This document shows positions 16,531 through 26,964 of a stretch of 64,000 nucleotides of DNA, piece by piece. The stretch covers positions 2,704,501 through 2,768,500 of the forward strand of contig NZ_JAJEJQ010000001.1 in the NCBI RefSeq assembly GCF_021390575.1. Reading direction: 5' to 3'. Every line of letters starts with the position of its first letter. Within the stretch, counting starts at the first letter, position 1. A program made the translations under genes and the position numbers. Under the pieces are notes generated by a model. It was not told the origin of the DNA, made no database searches, and saw nothing but the letters and a program-made list of their open reading frames with translations. The DNA is from Paraburkholderia adhaesiva. Its GTDB lineage: Bacteria; Pseudomonadota; Gammaproteobacteria; Burkholderiales; Burkholderiaceae.

Positions 16531-17637
16531 TTGAAGAACCAACAGCAGCATCTGGAATTCAACGCGCCGCGCGACGACAATGCGCGGCTCGCGAATCTGT
16601 GTGGCCCGCTCGACGAGAACTTGCGGCAGATCGAACAAGCGCTCGACGTGACGCTGTCGCGTCGCGGCCACCGCATCGCGATCCGCGGACGCGGTGCGAA
16701 ACTCGCGCTCGCCGCGCTCGAGAACTTCTACAACCAGGCGCGCGATCCGCTCTCCGTCGACGACATCCAGCTCGCGCTCGTCGAGGCCCGCCATCCCGCC
16801 AATTTCGGGCGCAATCAGGCAAGCGAATCGCGCAAGCCGGGAAATGGTGGAAGCAGTGGAAATGGCGAAGATCCGATCGACCCGCGTTTTCGCGGCGACC
16901 CCGATCATCCCTTCGACGAACCCGTGGACGAGAGCATCGACGCCGATGAGCTCGGCCCGAAGCTCTACACGCGACGCGCCGACCTGCGCGGCCGCACGCC
17001 TGCACAACGCGAGTACCTGAAGCAGATCATCTCGCACGACGTCACGTTCGGCGTCGGGCCTGCGGGCACCGGCAAGACCTATCTCGCGGTCGCGTGCGCC
17101 GTCGACGCGCTCGAACGCGATCAGGTCAAGCGCATCGTGCTCACGCGTCCGGCTGTCGAAGCGGGCGAGCGGCTCGGCTTCCTGCCGGGCGATCTCGCGC
17201 AGAAGGTCGATCCGTATCTGCGTCCGCTCTACGACGCGCTCTACGACCTGCTCGGCTTCGACAAGACCGCGAAGATGTTCGAGCGCCAGATGATCGAAAT
17301 CGCGCCGCTCGCGTACATGCGCGGGCGCACGCTCAATCACGCGTTCATCATCCTCGACGAGGCGCAGAACACCACGCCCGAGCAGATGAAGATGTTCTTG
17401 ACGCGCATCGGCTTCGGCTCGAAGGCGGTCGTGACGGGCGACACCACTCAGGTGGATCTGCCGCGCGGCCACAAGAGCGGCCTCATCGAAGCGCAGCAGG
17501 TACTCGCGAACGTGCGAGGCATCGCGCTCACGCGCTTCACGAGCGCGGACGTCGTGCGTCATCCGCTCGTTGCGCGTATCGTCGAGGCCTACGACGCCCA
17601 CTCGAAGAAAGACGAAGGCAACGGCGACGCACGCTGA
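16531..17637 (+). CDS. phoH: PhoH-like ATPase
   Basis: A 368-residue cytosolic P-loop protein of the PhoH/YbeZ family, thought to act with YbeY and RNA helicases in RNA maturation. An N-terminal KH-like region (about 30-90) precedes an acidic linker, then the ATPase core with Walker A GPAGTGKT (176-183) and Walker B/DE motif at Asp276-Glu277 (ILDEAQNTT). The start appears to be TTG at 16531: the sequence [10 protein letters not shown] matches the family N-terminus as I remember it, no ATG or GTG is in place, and GGAG sits 12 bases upstream. Tightly linked to miaB and ybeY. Confidence 0.93.
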   Translation: MKNQQQHLEFNAPRDDNARLANLCGPLDENLRQIEQALDVTLSRRGHRIAIRGRGAKLALAALENFYNQARDPLSVDDIQLALVEARHPANFGRNQASESRKPGNGGSSGNGEDPIDPRFRGDPDHPFDEPVDESIDADELGPKLYTRRADLRGRTPAQREYLKQIISHDVTFGVGPAGTGKTYLAVACAVDALERDQVKRIVLTRPAVEAGERLGFLPGDLAQKVDPYLRPLYDALYDLLGFDKTAKMFERQMIEIAPLAYMRGRTLNHAFIILDEAQNTTPEQMKMFLTRIGFGSKAVVTGDTTQVDLPRGHKSGLIEAQQVLANVRGIALTRFTSADVVRHPLVARIVEAYDAHSKKDEGNGDAR

Positions 17638-17662
17638 ACGCCAGCTACACGTCGAGCGCTCT

Positions 17663-18124
17663 ATGGCCCCCTCACCAAAACTCAAACTGACCGTGCAGTT
17701 CCCCGCCGCGAAGGCGTTTGCCCAACACAAGGCGATGTTGCCGCGCGCGACCGTCGCGGCGTGGGTCAAGGCCGCGCTGTTCGCGGACGCCGAGCTGACC
17801 GTGCGCTTCGTCGACGCCGACGAAGGCCGCACGCTCAACCGCACGTATCGCGGCAAGGACTACGCGACCAACGTGCTCACGTTCGCCTACGCCGAGAGCG
17901 AGGACGATCCGGTCACGGGCGACCTGATCCTGTGCTGCCCGGTCGTCGAGAAAGAGGCTGTGGAGCAGGGCAAGCCGCTCGCCGCGCACTACGCGCATCT
18001 GCTCGTGCACGGCGCGCTGCACGCGCAAGGGTACGATCACGAGAACGAGGCCGAAGCCGAGGAGATGGAGGGCATCGAAACGGAGATCCTCACGTCGCTC
18101 GGTTATCCGGATCCGTACAAGTAA
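17663..18124 (+). CDS. ybeY: endoribonuclease / rRNA maturation factor YbeY
   Basis: A 153-residue metalloprotein required for 16S rRNA 3'-end maturation and ribosome quality control. The zinc site is the family signature [11 protein letters not shown], giving His116, His120 and His126. The preceding segment NVLTFAY and GDLILCCP is also conserved. ATG 17663 is the family-like start; the open frame extends upstream over the end of phoH but that part is arginine-rich and belongs to the other gene. It lies 25 bases after phoH. Confidence 0.95.
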   Translation: MAPSPKLKLTVQFPAAKAFAQHKAMLPRATVAAWVKAALFADAELTVRFVDADEGRTLNRTYRGKDYATNVLTFAYAESEDDPVTGDLILCCPVVEKEAVEQGKPLAAHYAHLLVHGALHAQGYDHENEAEAEEMEGIETEILTSLGYPDPYK

Positions 18125-18161
18125 GGCGACAACAAAGCGACCCTCGCACGCCCGACACGAC

Positions 18162-18872
18162 ATGAGCGCGAACGCATCCGACGAAATCCCCGTTCTGCAG
18201 CCCGATGGCGGGCAAAACCACGAACGAAGCGGTGAACAAGACGGCATGTCGGTTGCGCCCTGCGCCGGATATCCGCCGCTCCTCGGTGAATCGCGCCTTC
18301 TCAGCGAAGCCGAACTGCGCACGTCACTCGACTCCACGCTGGAAGACTGGGACCGCACGGGCGACCTGTGGCTCTTCGGTTATGGCTCGCTGATCTGGAA
18401 CCCGGGGCTGCCGACCGTCGAGAACGTGCGCTCGCGCGTGTATGGCTACCACCGCGGACTCTACCTCTGGTCGCGTGTGAACCGCGGCACGCCCGAGCAG
18501 CCGGGTCTCGTGCTCGCGCTGGACCGTGGCGGCTCGTGCGCGGGCGTCGCGTTCAGGCTGGCAGCAGCGGGCGTGATGCCGCATCTCGAAGCGCTGTGGC
18601 GACGCGAAATGCCGATGGGGTCGTATCGTCCTGCGTGGGTGCCGTGCACGCTTGCGGACGGACGGCGCGTGGCCGCCCTCGCCTTCGTCATGCGCCGCGA
18701 CGTGTCGGCCTACACCGGCAAGCTCTCCGATGAAACCGTGCGCACTGTGCTTGGCTGCGCATCGGGTCGGTACGGAACGACGCTGGACTATGTGCGCCGC
18801 ACGGTGGATGCACTGCGTGAAAGCGGTATCCGCGATCGCGCGCTGGAGCAGTTGCTTTCACGGTGCGCGTGA
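18162..18872 (+). CDS. ChaC-like glutathione gamma-glutamylcyclotransferase
   Basis: A 236-residue enzyme that releases 5-oxoproline from glutathione, leaving Cys-Gly. The family loop FGYGSLIWNPG (Gly73 to about residue 82) binds the gamma-glutamyl group, and Glu149 in WRREM is the expected catalytic acid. About 65 residues of poorly conserved N-terminal sequence precede the domain; the true start might be the ATG at 18246. Cytosolic. It follows ybeY by 37 bases and so may be read from the miaB promoter, although its function is unrelated. Confidence 0.88.
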   Translation: MSANASDEIPVLQPDGGQNHERSGEQDGMSVAPCAGYPPLLGESRLLSEAELRTSLDSTLEDWDRTGDLWLFGYGSLIWNPGLPTVENVRSRVYGYHRGLYLWSRVNRGTPEQPGLVLALDRGGSCAGVAFRLAAAGVMPHLEALWRREMPMGSYRPAWVPCTLADGRRVAALAFVMRRDVSAYTGKLSDETVRTVLGCASGRYGTTLDYVRRTVDALRESGIRDRALEQLLSRCA

Positions 18873-19141
18873 CGCCGGTTCCGATCGCTTGAATTGCTAC
18901 CGTACTTCCGTTCCTCGAATAGGGATCACACAGCAGTGATCCGTCAAACCGGCCGACCAGGACGCCGTAAAGACTGCCCACTGCGAGCCGCCCCGCTCCA
19001 TTCCCGTCGAGCGGGCAAGCAATATCTGCGTTAGCATGAACTGGCCGCCGCACCCCCGACACGGACGCGACACGCACATGATGTATCCTTAACTTTTAGC
19101 AACAACGCGCCTCGCCCGGGACGGGTTCAAGGCGCACCACC

Positions 19142-20035
19142 ATGAACGACTCTTATCCCAGTCGACGACAAACCGACAAACCGCAGGAAAAGCGCTCCCT
19201 TCTCGAGCGGCTGACCGACTTGATCTCGCCCGAGCCCGACTCGCGCAGCGAGCTTCTAGAAATCCTCCAGGACGCGCACGAGCGCAATCTGATCGACGCC
19301 GATTCGCTGTCGATGATTGAAGGCGTGTTCCAGGTGTCCGAGCTGTGCGCGCGCGACATCATGGTTCCGCGAGCGCAGATGGACGCGATCAACATCGCCG
19401 ATACTCCTGACGAATTCATTCCGTTTGTGCTGGAAAGGGCGCACTCGCGCTACCCCGTCTACGACGGCAATCGCGATAACGTGATCGGCGTGCTGCTCGC
19501 CAAGGACCTGCTGCGCTACTACGCCGAGGAAGAGTTCGACGTGCGCGGCATGCTGCGGCCGGCGGTGTTCATCCCCGAATCGAAGCGGCTGAACGTGCTG
19601 CTGCACGACTTCCGCATGAACCGCAACCACATTGCGATCGTCGTCGACGAGTACGGTGGCGTCGCGGGCCTCATTACGATCGAGGACGTGCTGGAGCAGA
19701 TCGTCGGCGATATCGAGGACGAGTACGACTTCGACGAAGAAAGCGGCAACATCATCGCGTCGCCGGACGGACGCTTTCGCGTACGCGCGCTCACCGAGAT
19801 CGCGCAGTTCAACGAGGTGTTCGGCACCCATTTCCCCGACGAGGAAGTCGATACCATCGGCGGTCTGGTCACGCATCACTTCGGGCGTGTGCCACATCGC
19901 GGCGAGAAGGTGCGCATGGGCGAGCTGATCTTCGAGGTGCAGCGCGCCGACGCCCGCCAGGTTCACATGCTGCTCGTGCGTCGCGACCCGATGGCCGGTC
20001 AGCGCGAGAGTGAACTGCAGCCGCAGGGGACCTGA
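19142..20035 (+). CDS. corC: HlyC/CorC family protein with CBS pair
   Basis: A 297-residue cytosolic protein: a short charged N-terminus, a tandem CBS domain (about 65-190; RDIMVPRAQMDAI and NHIAIVVDEYGGVAGLITIEDVLEQIVGDIEDE are its hallmarks) and a C-terminal CorC_HlyC domain (about 205-285). It lacks the membrane DUF21 domain, as in CorC/YbeX of proteobacteria, which are linked to magnesium and cobalt efflux and to ribosome or RNA metabolism. Its place between ybeY and lnt is conserved. A 269-base gap before it suggests its own promoter. Confidence 0.93.
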   Translation: MNDSYPSRRQTDKPQEKRSLLERLTDLISPEPDSRSELLEILQDAHERNLIDADSLSMIEGVFQVSELCARDIMVPRAQMDAINIADTPDEFIPFVLERAHSRYPVYDGNRDNVIGVLLAKDLLRYYAEEEFDVRGMLRPAVFIPESKRLNVLLHDFRMNRNHIAIVVDEYGGVAGLITIEDVLEQIVGDIEDEYDFDEESGNIIASPDGRFRVRALTEIAQFNEVFGTHFPDEEVDTIGGLVTHHFGRVPHRGEKVRMGELIFEVQRADARQVHMLLVRRDPMAGQRESELQPQGT

Positions 20036-20118
20036 GCGGCTCGCCGCAAACACGCAGGTCGTCCGCCGATCGCACGTTGCACGCTGGGGACCGCCGCGGC
20101 GCGGATCGAATGTCCGGG

Positions 20119-20134
20119 TGCCCGAATTCGGGCA
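20119..20134. repeat. perfect 16-bp palindrome between corC and lnt
   Basis: TGCCCGAATTCGGGCA reads the same on both strands. It sits 84 bases after corC and 120 bases before lnt, in a position that could affect lnt transcription. Confidence 0.45.
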
Positions 20135-20254
20135 TCGAAATCCGACACATGAAAGTGCTATCTTTGCGCTCGCCAACCACGAGCGCGTCAGCCGCGCCGT
20201 TGGCGTCGCATCAGCATACGTCGAGTAACCGCGCGCAAAGCGCATCCCGATTCC

Positions 20255-21982
20255 ATGGCCGAACCGATTGATTCCTCAGCGCGTGAAACCGCGCCCCGCA
20301 ACGCCGCCAGCGGTGCGAGCGGCAGAAACGGCGCCGCGCGCCGCACACTGCCCGTCTGGCACTATCTCGGCGCCGCCGCGCTTGGCGCGCTGAATACGCT
20401 CTCGTTCGCACCGACGCCGCACGGCGGCTGGCTCGCCATCGCGATCTTCGCGGCCTTCTACCTGGCGCTCACACGCACGACCGGCTGGAAAAGCGCGCTC
20501 TTCACCGGCTGGGCATTCGGCTTCGGCAATTTCGTCACCGGCGTCTGGTGGCTTTACGTCAGCATGCACTTCTACGGCGGCATGCCCGCGCCGCTCGCCG
20601 GCGCGGCGCTCGTGTTGTTCTCGCTCTACCTCGGCCTGTATCCGGGGCTCGCGGCCAGCGTATGGTCGTTCTGCACAGGGCACGCGAGCAACAGCCGCAC
20701 GGGCGATCGACCGTTCCCGCCCATCTGGCTCGGCACCTTCGCATTCGCGAGCGCGTGGGCGCTCGGCGAATGGGCACGCGGCTACGTGTTTACGGGCTTT
20801 CCGTGGCTCTCGATCGGTTACACGCAGGTGGACGGGCCGCTCGCCGGTTTCGCGCCCATTGCCGGTGTGTATGGGGTGGGCTGGGTGCTCGCTCTGGTCG
20901 CGGCGCTTGTCGTGGAGGCACTCGTGCGCGCGTGGGCGCTGAAGCGCCAGTCTTCCGGTCATCAACCCGACGCGACCGCACACCCGCGCACGCAACGTGT
21001 CGCGGTCGTCGCACCGGCAGTCGCGGCGCTCGCCTTGATCGCCGCCGGACTGCTGCTCGCCAACGTGTCTTGGACGCAACCCGCCAATGCGCCGCTCAAC
21101 GTGCGGCTCCTGCAAGGCAACGTGAAGCAGGACATGAAGTTCTCGGAGGCCGGCATGTATGCCGCACTCGATGAGTTCCAGAAGCTGATCACCGAAAAGC
21201 CCGCCGATCTCGTCGTCACGCCGGAGACCGCCGTCCCGGTCCTGCTGCAGGAAATGCCCCAGCCGTTCGCGCGCGCCATCCGTCACTTCGCCGATTCGAC
21301 GGGCACTGCAATCCTGTTCGGCGCGGTCGGCGGCACGGTGACACCGGATGGTCGCGTCGTCGATTTCACGAACAGCCTCTTTGGCATCACGCCAGGCCAG
21401 CCGGGCCTTTATCGCTACGACAAGCATCACCTCGTGCCCTTCGGCGAATTCATCCCGTTGGGCTTCCACTGGTTCGTTCAGCTCATGAACATCCCGCTCG
21501 GCGACTTCGCGCGCGGTGCGCCCGTGCAGCCGCCGTTTCTCGTCCACAACCAGCCGGTGGCCTTGAACATTTGCTATGAGGACATCTTCGGCGAGGAGGT
21601 CGCGCGCACGGTGCGCGAAAATCCGACCGCGCCGGGTGTGCTCATCAACTCGACGAACCTCGGATGGTTCGGCAACACCATCGCGCTCGACCAGCATCTG
21701 CAGATGGCCCGTATGCGCTCGCTCGAAACCGGCCGGCCGATGCTGCGCGCGACCAACACCGGCGTAACCGCCGCCATCGACGCCCGAGGCCGCGTGATCG
21801 CGCGCCTGCCCGTCTTCACGGTGGAGTCGCTCGATGTGCACATCGAAGGCACGACGGGCTTCACGCCCTTCATGAGAACCGGCAACAACTCGGTGATTGC
21901 GATTTCGCTGCTGACGCTTGCGTTCGGCTTCGCCTTCGGGCCAGGTCGGCTCGGGCGCGACAAGGCCGCGGACAAGCGCTAA
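20255..21982 (+). CDS. lnt: apolipoprotein N-acyltransferase
   Basis: A 575-residue inner-membrane enzyme that adds the third acyl chain to the N-terminal Cys of lipoproteins. The first half has about seven membrane helices; the periplasmic nitrilase-like domain carries the catalytic triad Glu324 (VTPETAVP), Lys390 (DKHHLVPFGE) and Cys440 (NICYEDIFGE). A last helix (about residue 545-565) anchors the C-terminus. Slightly longer than the E. coli enzyme because of a longer N-terminus and a loop near residue 230. Downstream of corC, as in many proteobacteria. Confidence 0.96.
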   Translation: MAEPIDSSARETAPRNAASGASGRNGAARRTLPVWHYLGAAALGALNTLSFAPTPHGGWLAIAIFAAFYLALTRTTGWKSALFTGWAFGFGNFVTGVWWLYVSMHFYGGMPAPLAGAALVLFSLYLGLYPGLAASVWSFCTGHASNSRTGDRPFPPIWLGTFAFASAWALGEWARGYVFTGFPWLSIGYTQVDGPLAGFAPIAGVYGVGWVLALVAALVVEALVRAWALKRQSSGHQPDATAHPRTQRVAVVAPAVAALALIAAGLLLANVSWTQPANAPLNVRLLQGNVKQDMKFSEAGMYAALDEFQKLITEKPADLVVTPETAVPVLLQEMPQPFARAIRHFADSTGTAILFGAVGGTVTPDGRVVDFTNSLFGITPGQPGLYRYDKHHLVPFGEFIPLGFHWFVQLMNIPLGDFARGAPVQPPFLVHNQPVALNICYEDIFGEEVARTVRENPTAPGVLINSTNLGWFGNTIALDQHLQMARMRSLETGRPMLRATNTGVTAAIDARGRVIARLPVFTVESLDVHIEGTTGFTPFMRTGNNSVIAISLLTLAFGFAFGPGRLGRDKAADKR

Positions 21983-22329
21983 GGCACGCGCGCCTGCGGC
22001 GCGGCGGTGTCTCGGCGTGCCCATGGCCGCCCTGCCACCGCCCGGCGCGCCAGCCAGAACAAGCGTTCACACGAACGGTGTTTGTGCCCCTTGCGGACCC
22101 GGAATACCGGTCCAGGTCTCAACGCCCCAGCAATCCGGTAAAATTCATCGTTTTAGCACCAGGCCGCCTCCCGGCCAGGGCCACCGGACAGCGCGGCGCG
22201 TAACCGCAGGCAACAGCGGCACGCAAGCGGAACGCGAAAGCGGCACGCAGCAGCACGCATCGTCCGTGCGCTGCCGGAGCCGCCCGCATCTGCACCCAAA
22301 GACTGCTCCAAAGACACTGCAGGCACTTC
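21983..22329. other. intergenic region upstream of glyQ
   Basis: No gene is seen in these 347 bases. A -10-like TAAAAT lies at 22139-22144 on the plus strand without a good -35. The segment 22208-22255 is a run of imperfect AGCGGCACGC-type direct repeats. Probably the promoter and leader of the glyQS operon. Confidence 0.4.
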
Positions 22330-23337
22330 ATGCTCACGTTTCAGCAAATCATCCTGACGCTCCAGTCTTACTGGGACAAGCAGGGCTGCGCGCTGCTCCA
22401 GCCGATCGACATGGAAGTCGGCGCCGGCACGTCGCACGTCCACACCTTCCTGCGCGCAATCGGCCCCGAGCCGTGGCGAGCCGCCTACGTGCAGCCGTCG
22501 CGCCGCCCGAAGGACGGCCGTTACGGCGAGAACCCGAACCGCCTGCAGCACTACTACCAGTACCAGGTCGTGCTCAAGCCCGCGCCGGAAAACATCCTCG
22601 ACCTGTACCTCGGTTCGCTGGAAGCGCTCGGTTTCGACCTGAAGCAGAACGACGTGCGCTTCGTCGAAGACGACTGGGAGAACCCGACGCTCGGCGCCTG
22701 GGGTCTCGGCTGGGAAGTGTGGCTGAACGGCATGGAAGTCACGCAGTTCACGTACTTCCAGCAAGTGGGCGGTCTCGACTGCAAGCCGGTGCTCGGCGAA
22801 ATCACCTACGGTCTCGAACGCCTCGCGATGTATCTGCAGAAGGTCGAAAACGTCTACGACCTCGTCTGGACCGAGTGGGAAGAGCAAGGCCCGAATGGCC
22901 CCGAACTGCGCCGCCTCACCTACGGCGACGTCTATCACCAGAACGAAGTCGAGCAATCGACCTATAACTTCGAGCACGCGAACGTCGACCTGCTGTTCAC
23001 GTTCTTCAACGCGTACGAAGGCGAAGCGAAGCGGATGATGGAGCATCAGCTCGCCCTGCCCGCCTACGAACTCGTGCTCAAGGCCGCTCACACGTTCAAC
23101 CTGCTCGACGCGCGCGGCGCGATCTCGGTCACGGAGCGCGCGGCGTATATCGGCCGCATCCGTGCGCTGTCGCGCAGCGTCGCGCAGGCGTACTTCGAAT
23201 CGCGCGAAAAGCTCGGCTTCCCGATGCTCGGCAATCCGGTGCACGGCGTGCCTGGCCTCACCACCGACGAACAGGACGCCGCGATGCCCGCCTGGGTGCC
23301 GCCGCTGAAGGTCGAACGCAAGTTCGCCGAGGAATGA
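22330..23337 (+). CDS. glyQ: glycyl-tRNA synthetase alpha subunit
   Basis: A 335-residue class II synthetase subunit that activates glycine and charges tRNA-Gly as an alpha2beta2 enzyme. The N-terminus [19 protein letters not shown] and the motif [19 protein letters not shown] (motif 2 region) are diagnostic, as is the TYFQQVGG segment. It is about 30 residues longer at the C-terminus than the E. coli protein, a harmless extension. Cytosolic. glyS starts 17 bases after its stop codon. Confidence 0.97.
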   Translation: MLTFQQIILTLQSYWDKQGCALLQPIDMEVGAGTSHVHTFLRAIGPEPWRAAYVQPSRRPKDGRYGENPNRLQHYYQYQVVLKPAPENILDLYLGSLEALGFDLKQNDVRFVEDDWENPTLGAWGLGWEVWLNGMEVTQFTYFQQVGGLDCKPVLGEITYGLERLAMYLQKVENVYDLVWTEWEEQGPNGPELRRLTYGDVYHQNEVEQSTYNFEHANVDLLFTFFNAYEGEAKRMMEHQLALPAYELVLKAAHTFNLLDARGAISVTERAAYIGRIRALSRSVAQAYFESREKLGFPMLGNPVHGVPGLTTDEQDAAMPAWVPPLKVERKFAEE

Positions 23338-23354
23338 CCGGATTTCGTACAACA

Positions 23355-25454
23355 ATGACCCAAGCTCATCACGCCACTCTCCTCGTCGAACTGCTGACCG
23401 AGGAACTGCCGCCGAAAGCGCTCGCGCGCCTCGGTGACGCGTTCGCCGAAGGCATCGCGCAGCGCCTCGCCGCGCGCGACCTGATCGAAGGCGAACTCTC
23501 CTTCGAACGCTACGCCACGCCGCGCCGCCTCGCCGTGGCGATCAAGAACGTGCGCAGCGTCGCGCCGGAAAAGCAGGTGCGCGAAAAAGTGCTGCCGGTG
23601 TCGGTTGCGCTCGACGCCAACGGCCAGCCCACCGCGCCGCTCGCGAAGAAGCTCGCGGCACTCGGTTTCCCCGATTTCCCGGTGAGCGACCTCGAGCGTG
23701 CCTCCGATGGCAAGAACGAAGCGTTCTTCCTGCATTACGCGGCGCCGGGCGCGACGCTCGCCGACGGCCTGCAGGCCGTGCTCGACGAAGTGCTCACGAA
23801 GCTGCCGATTCCGAAGGTCATGACGTACCAGCGCCCGGACGGCAGCAACGTGCAGTTTGTGCGCCCGGTGCATCGCCTCACGGTGCTGCACGGCGATGCG
23901 GTCGTGCCCGTGACGGCGTTCGGCATCGACGCCGACGACACCACGCGCGGTCACCGCTTCCTCTCCGAAGGCCCGGTCGCCATCACGCGTGCCGACGACT
24001 ACGCGCACACGCTGCAGCACAAAGGCTTCGTGATCGCGAGCTACGCGGACCGTCGCGAATCGATCCGCCTGCAACTGATCGCGCAGGCCGGCAGCGACAA
24101 GGTCGTGATGCCTGACGCGCTGCTCGACGAAGTGACGTCGCTCGTCGAATGGCCGGTGGTGTACGCATGCAAATTCGAGGACGAGTTCCTGCAGGTGCCG
24201 CAGGAATGCCTGATCCTCACGATGCAGACGAACCAGAAGTACTTCGCGCTCACCGACGCCGAAGGCCGCCTGCGCTCGCGCTTTCTGATCGTCTCGAACA
24301 TCGCGACCGAAACGCCGGTTGAGATCGTCGAAGGCAATGAGCGCGTCGTTCGCCCGCGTCTCGCCGACGCCAAGTTCTTCTTCGAGCAGGACAAGAAGAA
24401 GCCGCTCGCCGCGCGTGTACCGCTGCTCGCGAACGTCGTCTATCACAACAAGCTCGGCTCGCAGTTGCAGCGCGTGGAGCGCCTCGAAGCACTCGCCGGT
24501 GAAATCGCACAGATGTGCGGCGCCGACGTCGCGCTCGCAAAGCGCGGCGCGCGCCTCGCGAAGGCCGACCTGCTGACCGACATGGTCGGCGAGTTCCCCG
24601 AGCTGCAAGGCACGATGGGCACCTACTATGCGCGTCACGACGGCGAAGCCGAAGATGTGGCGCTCGCGTGTTCGGAGCACTATCAGCCGCGCTTCTCCGG
24701 CGACGCACTGCCGACCACGCCCACGGGCACGATCGTCGCGCTCGCGGACAAGCTGGAGACGCTCGTCGGTATCTGGGGCATCGGCCTCGCGCCGACCGGC
24801 GAGAAGGACCCGTTCGCGCTGCGCCGCCACGCACTGGGCGTGCTGCGCATTCTCGTCGAAAAGCAGTTGCCGCTCGACCTCGTCACACTGCTGCGCGCCA
24901 CTTACGCGCAATTCGCGAACATCGCGACGGTGACCGATTCGACCGACGCGATCTACGAGTTCTGCATGGACCGCCTGCGCGGTCTGCTGCGCGAACGCGG
25001 CCACGCACCCGCTGAAATCGACGCGGTGCTCGCGCTCAATCCCACGCACCTCGACGATGTCGTCGCACGCCTCGACGCCGTGCGCGAATTCGCGGCGCTC
25101 GCGGAAGCCGCGTCGCTTGCGGCGGCGAACAAGCGCATCTCGAACATCCTGAAGAAGTCCGAAGGTGTCGACGATGCGACCATCCAGATCGCGCTCTTCG
25201 TCGAAGCGGCCGAAAAGGCGCTGCACGCCCAGCTCGAACAAGTCGCGCCGCGTGTGCAAACGCAGCTCGCCGCACGAGAGTACACGGGCGCGCTCACCGC
25301 GCTTGCAGCACTGCGCGAAACCGTCGACACGTTCTTCAACGACGTGATGGTCAACGCCGAAGACCCGGCGCTGCGGGCCAACCGCCTCGCGCTGCTCAAG
25401 GCGCTGCATCGCCAGATGAACAGCGTCGCGGACATCTCGCGACTCGCCGCGTGA
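23355..25454 (+). CDS. glyS: glycyl-tRNA synthetase beta subunit
   Basis: A 699-residue tRNA-binding subunit of glycyl-tRNA synthetase. The N-terminus [17 protein letters not shown] is characteristic, and the C-terminal part (about 570-690) is the DALR anticodon-binding domain. ATG 23355 gives the expected family start; an ATG overlapping the glyQ stop codon at 23334 would add seven residues. Cotranscribed with glyQ and probably with gmhB, whose start is 28 bases after glyS. Confidence 0.97.
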   Translation: MTQAHHATLLVELLTEELPPKALARLGDAFAEGIAQRLAARDLIEGELSFERYATPRRLAVAIKNVRSVAPEKQVREKVLPVSVALDANGQPTAPLAKKLAALGFPDFPVSDLERASDGKNEAFFLHYAAPGATLADGLQAVLDEVLTKLPIPKVMTYQRPDGSNVQFVRPVHRLTVLHGDAVVPVTAFGIDADDTTRGHRFLSEGPVAITRADDYAHTLQHKGFVIASYADRRESIRLQLIAQAGSDKVVMPDALLDEVTSLVEWPVVYACKFEDEFLQVPQECLILTMQTNQKYFALTDAEGRLRSRFLIVSNIATETPVEIVEGNERVVRPRLADAKFFFEQDKKKPLAARVPLLANVVYHNKLGSQLQRVERLEALAGEIAQMCGADVALAKRGARLAKADLLTDMVGEFPELQGTMGTYYARHDGEAEDVALACSEHYQPRFSGDALPTTPTGTIVALADKLETLVGIWGIGLAPTGEKDPFALRRHALGVLRILVEKQLPLDLVTLLRATYAQFANIATVTDSTDAIYEFCMDRLRGLLRERGHAPAEIDAVLALNPTHLDDVVARLDAVREFAALAEAASLAAANKRISNILKKSEGVDDATIQIALFVEAAEKALHAQLEQVAPRVQTQLAAREYTGALTALAALRETVDTFFNDVMVNAEDPALRANRLALLKALHRQMNSVADISRLAA

Positions 25455-25482
25455 TGCGGCACACACGTTACTGAGCGACGCC

Positions 25483-26046
25483 ATGCCGACCAGTTCCAGC
25501 AGAAAGCTGGTGATCCTCGACCGCGACGGCGTGATCAACCTCGACTCCGACGCGTTCATCAAGTCGCCGGGCGAATGGGTCGCCATTCCCGGCAGCCTCG
25601 AAGCGATCGCTCGCCTGAACCAGGCGGGCTATCGCATCGCGGTGGCATCGAACCAGTCGGGCATCGGCCGCGGCCTCTTCGACACGGCCGCGCTCAACGC
25701 AATGCACGCGAAGATGCACCGCCAGCTCGCTGCCGTGGGTGGACGCATCGACGCGGTGTTCTTCTGCCCGCACACGGCGCTTGACCAGTGCGACTGCCGC
25801 AAGCCGAAGCCCGGCATGCTGAAGATGATCGCGGAACGCTTCGAAGTCGATCCTTCGGTTACGCCGGTCGTCGGCGACTCGCTGCGCGACCTGCAAGCCG
25901 GCGCCGCGCTCGGTTTTCCCGCGCACCTCGTGCGTACCGGCAAGGGCGAGAAGACGCTGGCCGGGGGCGACCTGCCCGAAGGCACGCAGATCCACGACGA
26001 CCTGCGTGCGTTCGCTCTGGACCTCCTCGCGAAAGAGTCCGACTGA
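25483..26046 (+). CDS. gmhB: D-glycero-beta-D-manno-heptose 1,7-bisphosphate 7-phosphatase
   Basis: A 187-residue HAD phosphatase acting in ADP-heptose synthesis for the LPS inner core. Motif I is LDRDGVIN; motif II is ASNQSGIGRG; the zinc-binding cysteine cluster typical of GmhB is seen in FCPHT...CDCRKPKPGM; motif IV is VGDSLRDLQAG. Cytosolic. It lies between glyS and plsC, a common order in Burkholderiaceae, and is probably part of the glyQS transcript. Confidence 0.95.
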   Translation: MPTSSSRKLVILDRDGVINLDSDAFIKSPGEWVAIPGSLEAIARLNQAGYRIAVASNQSGIGRGLFDTAALNAMHAKMHRQLAAVGGRIDAVFFCPHTALDQCDCRKPKPGMLKMIAERFEVDPSVTPVVGDSLRDLQAGAALGFPAHLVRTGKGEKTLAGGDLPEGTQIHDDLRAFALDLLAKESD

Positions 26047-26123
26047 CCCGACCCGACACTAACCCAACGGCCACGCGGCGCACCCAAACGACGCGCCGCA
26101 CGCCCTACCTCCTGGCCCGATCG

Positions 26124-26885
26124 ATGCGCTTTCTCCGATCCCTGCTGCTGTTCGTCTACTTCGTCGTGTACACGGTGCCATACGCCATGGCGTGCATCGT
26201 CGCATTCCCGTTCCTGAGCGCGAACCGCCGCTACTGGATGGCCGTGGGCTGGTGCCGCAGTACAGTCTTCGTGGCGCGCTGGCTCAACGGTATCCGCTAT
26301 CGTGTCGAAGGCATGGAGAACCTGCCGGACGGCCCCGCGGTGGTCCTCTCGAAACACCAGTCGGCATGGGAGACGGTCGCACTCCCCGCACTGATGCCGC
26401 GGCCACTCTGCTACGTGTTCAAGCGCGAACTGCTCTATGTGCCGTTCTTCGGCTGGGCGCTCGGCCTGCTGAAGATGGTTCACATCAATCGCAAGGAAGG
26501 CAAGCAAGCGTTCAATTCGGTGACCCAGCAGGGCAAGCTTCGCATGGCCGAGGGCGCATGGGTCATCATGTTCCCGGAAGGCACGCGCACGCAGGTCGGC
26601 AAACAAGGGAAGTACAAGACCGGCGGAGCACGCTTTGCGGTGGAAACGGGCGCGCAGGTCATACCGGTCGCGCACAATGCGGGACACGTCTGGCCCCGCA
26701 ACTCGTTCATCAAATATCCGGGTATAGTCACGGTGTCGATCGGCAAGCCGATCGACACGGCCGGACTCTCGCCCGATGAAGTGAATACGCGCGTCGAAAA
26801 ATGGATCGAGACCGAAATGCGGCGCATCGATCCCGACGCGTATCGCGCAACGGCAAACGCGTCCGCTAACACGGCGCGGATCTGA
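26124..26885 (+). CDS. plsC: 1-acyl-sn-glycerol-3-phosphate acyltransferase
   Basis: A 253-residue inner-membrane enzyme converting lysophosphatidate to phosphatidate. One N-terminal membrane helix (about 5-28) precedes the acyltransferase domain. Motif I reads KHQSAWE, that is HX4E in place of the usual HX4D; I have the impression this variant occurs in relatives. Motif III FPEGTRT and motif IV near VIPVAHNAG are intact. The ATG at 26124 is placed by the hydrophobic start MRFLRSLLLFVYFV, though no strong Shine-Dalgarno is visible. It follows gmhB by 77 bases. Confidence 0.92.
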   Translation: MRFLRSLLLFVYFVVYTVPYAMACIVAFPFLSANRRYWMAVGWCRSTVFVARWLNGIRYRVEGMENLPDGPAVVLSKHQSAWETVALPALMPRPLCYVFKRELLYVPFFGWALGLLKMVHINRKEGKQAFNSVTQQGKLRMAEGAWVIMFPEGTRTQVGKQGKYKTGGARFAVETGAQVIPVAHNAGHVWPRNSFIKYPGIVTVSIGKPIDTAGLSPDEVNTRVEKWIETEMRRIDPDAYRATANASANTARI

Positions 26886-26964
26886 AGCGCGCGGGCTGCC
26901 CGGCAACGTGCGCTTCATCGGCCTGTAAGCGCGTGCCACCCGCTCAAACGCACGAGACCTGACG

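Noticed and set aside
16024..17856. A 610-codon minus-strand frame across miaB, phoH and ybeY
   Set aside because: Spans three conserved genes on the other strand and lacks a ribosome-binding site and domains.
22208..22255. Possible CRISPR-like or tandem repeat upstream of glyQ
   Set aside because: The AGCGGCACGC-like units are few, short and imperfect, with no regular spacers; ordinary GC-rich leader sequence is enough to explain them.
23088..25586. An 832-codon open frame on the minus strand opposite glyS
   Set aside because: The plus strand encodes a clear GlyS. Antisense frames stay open in GC-rich DNA because of codon bias; the translation is rich in Arg, Glu, Val and His and has no domain.
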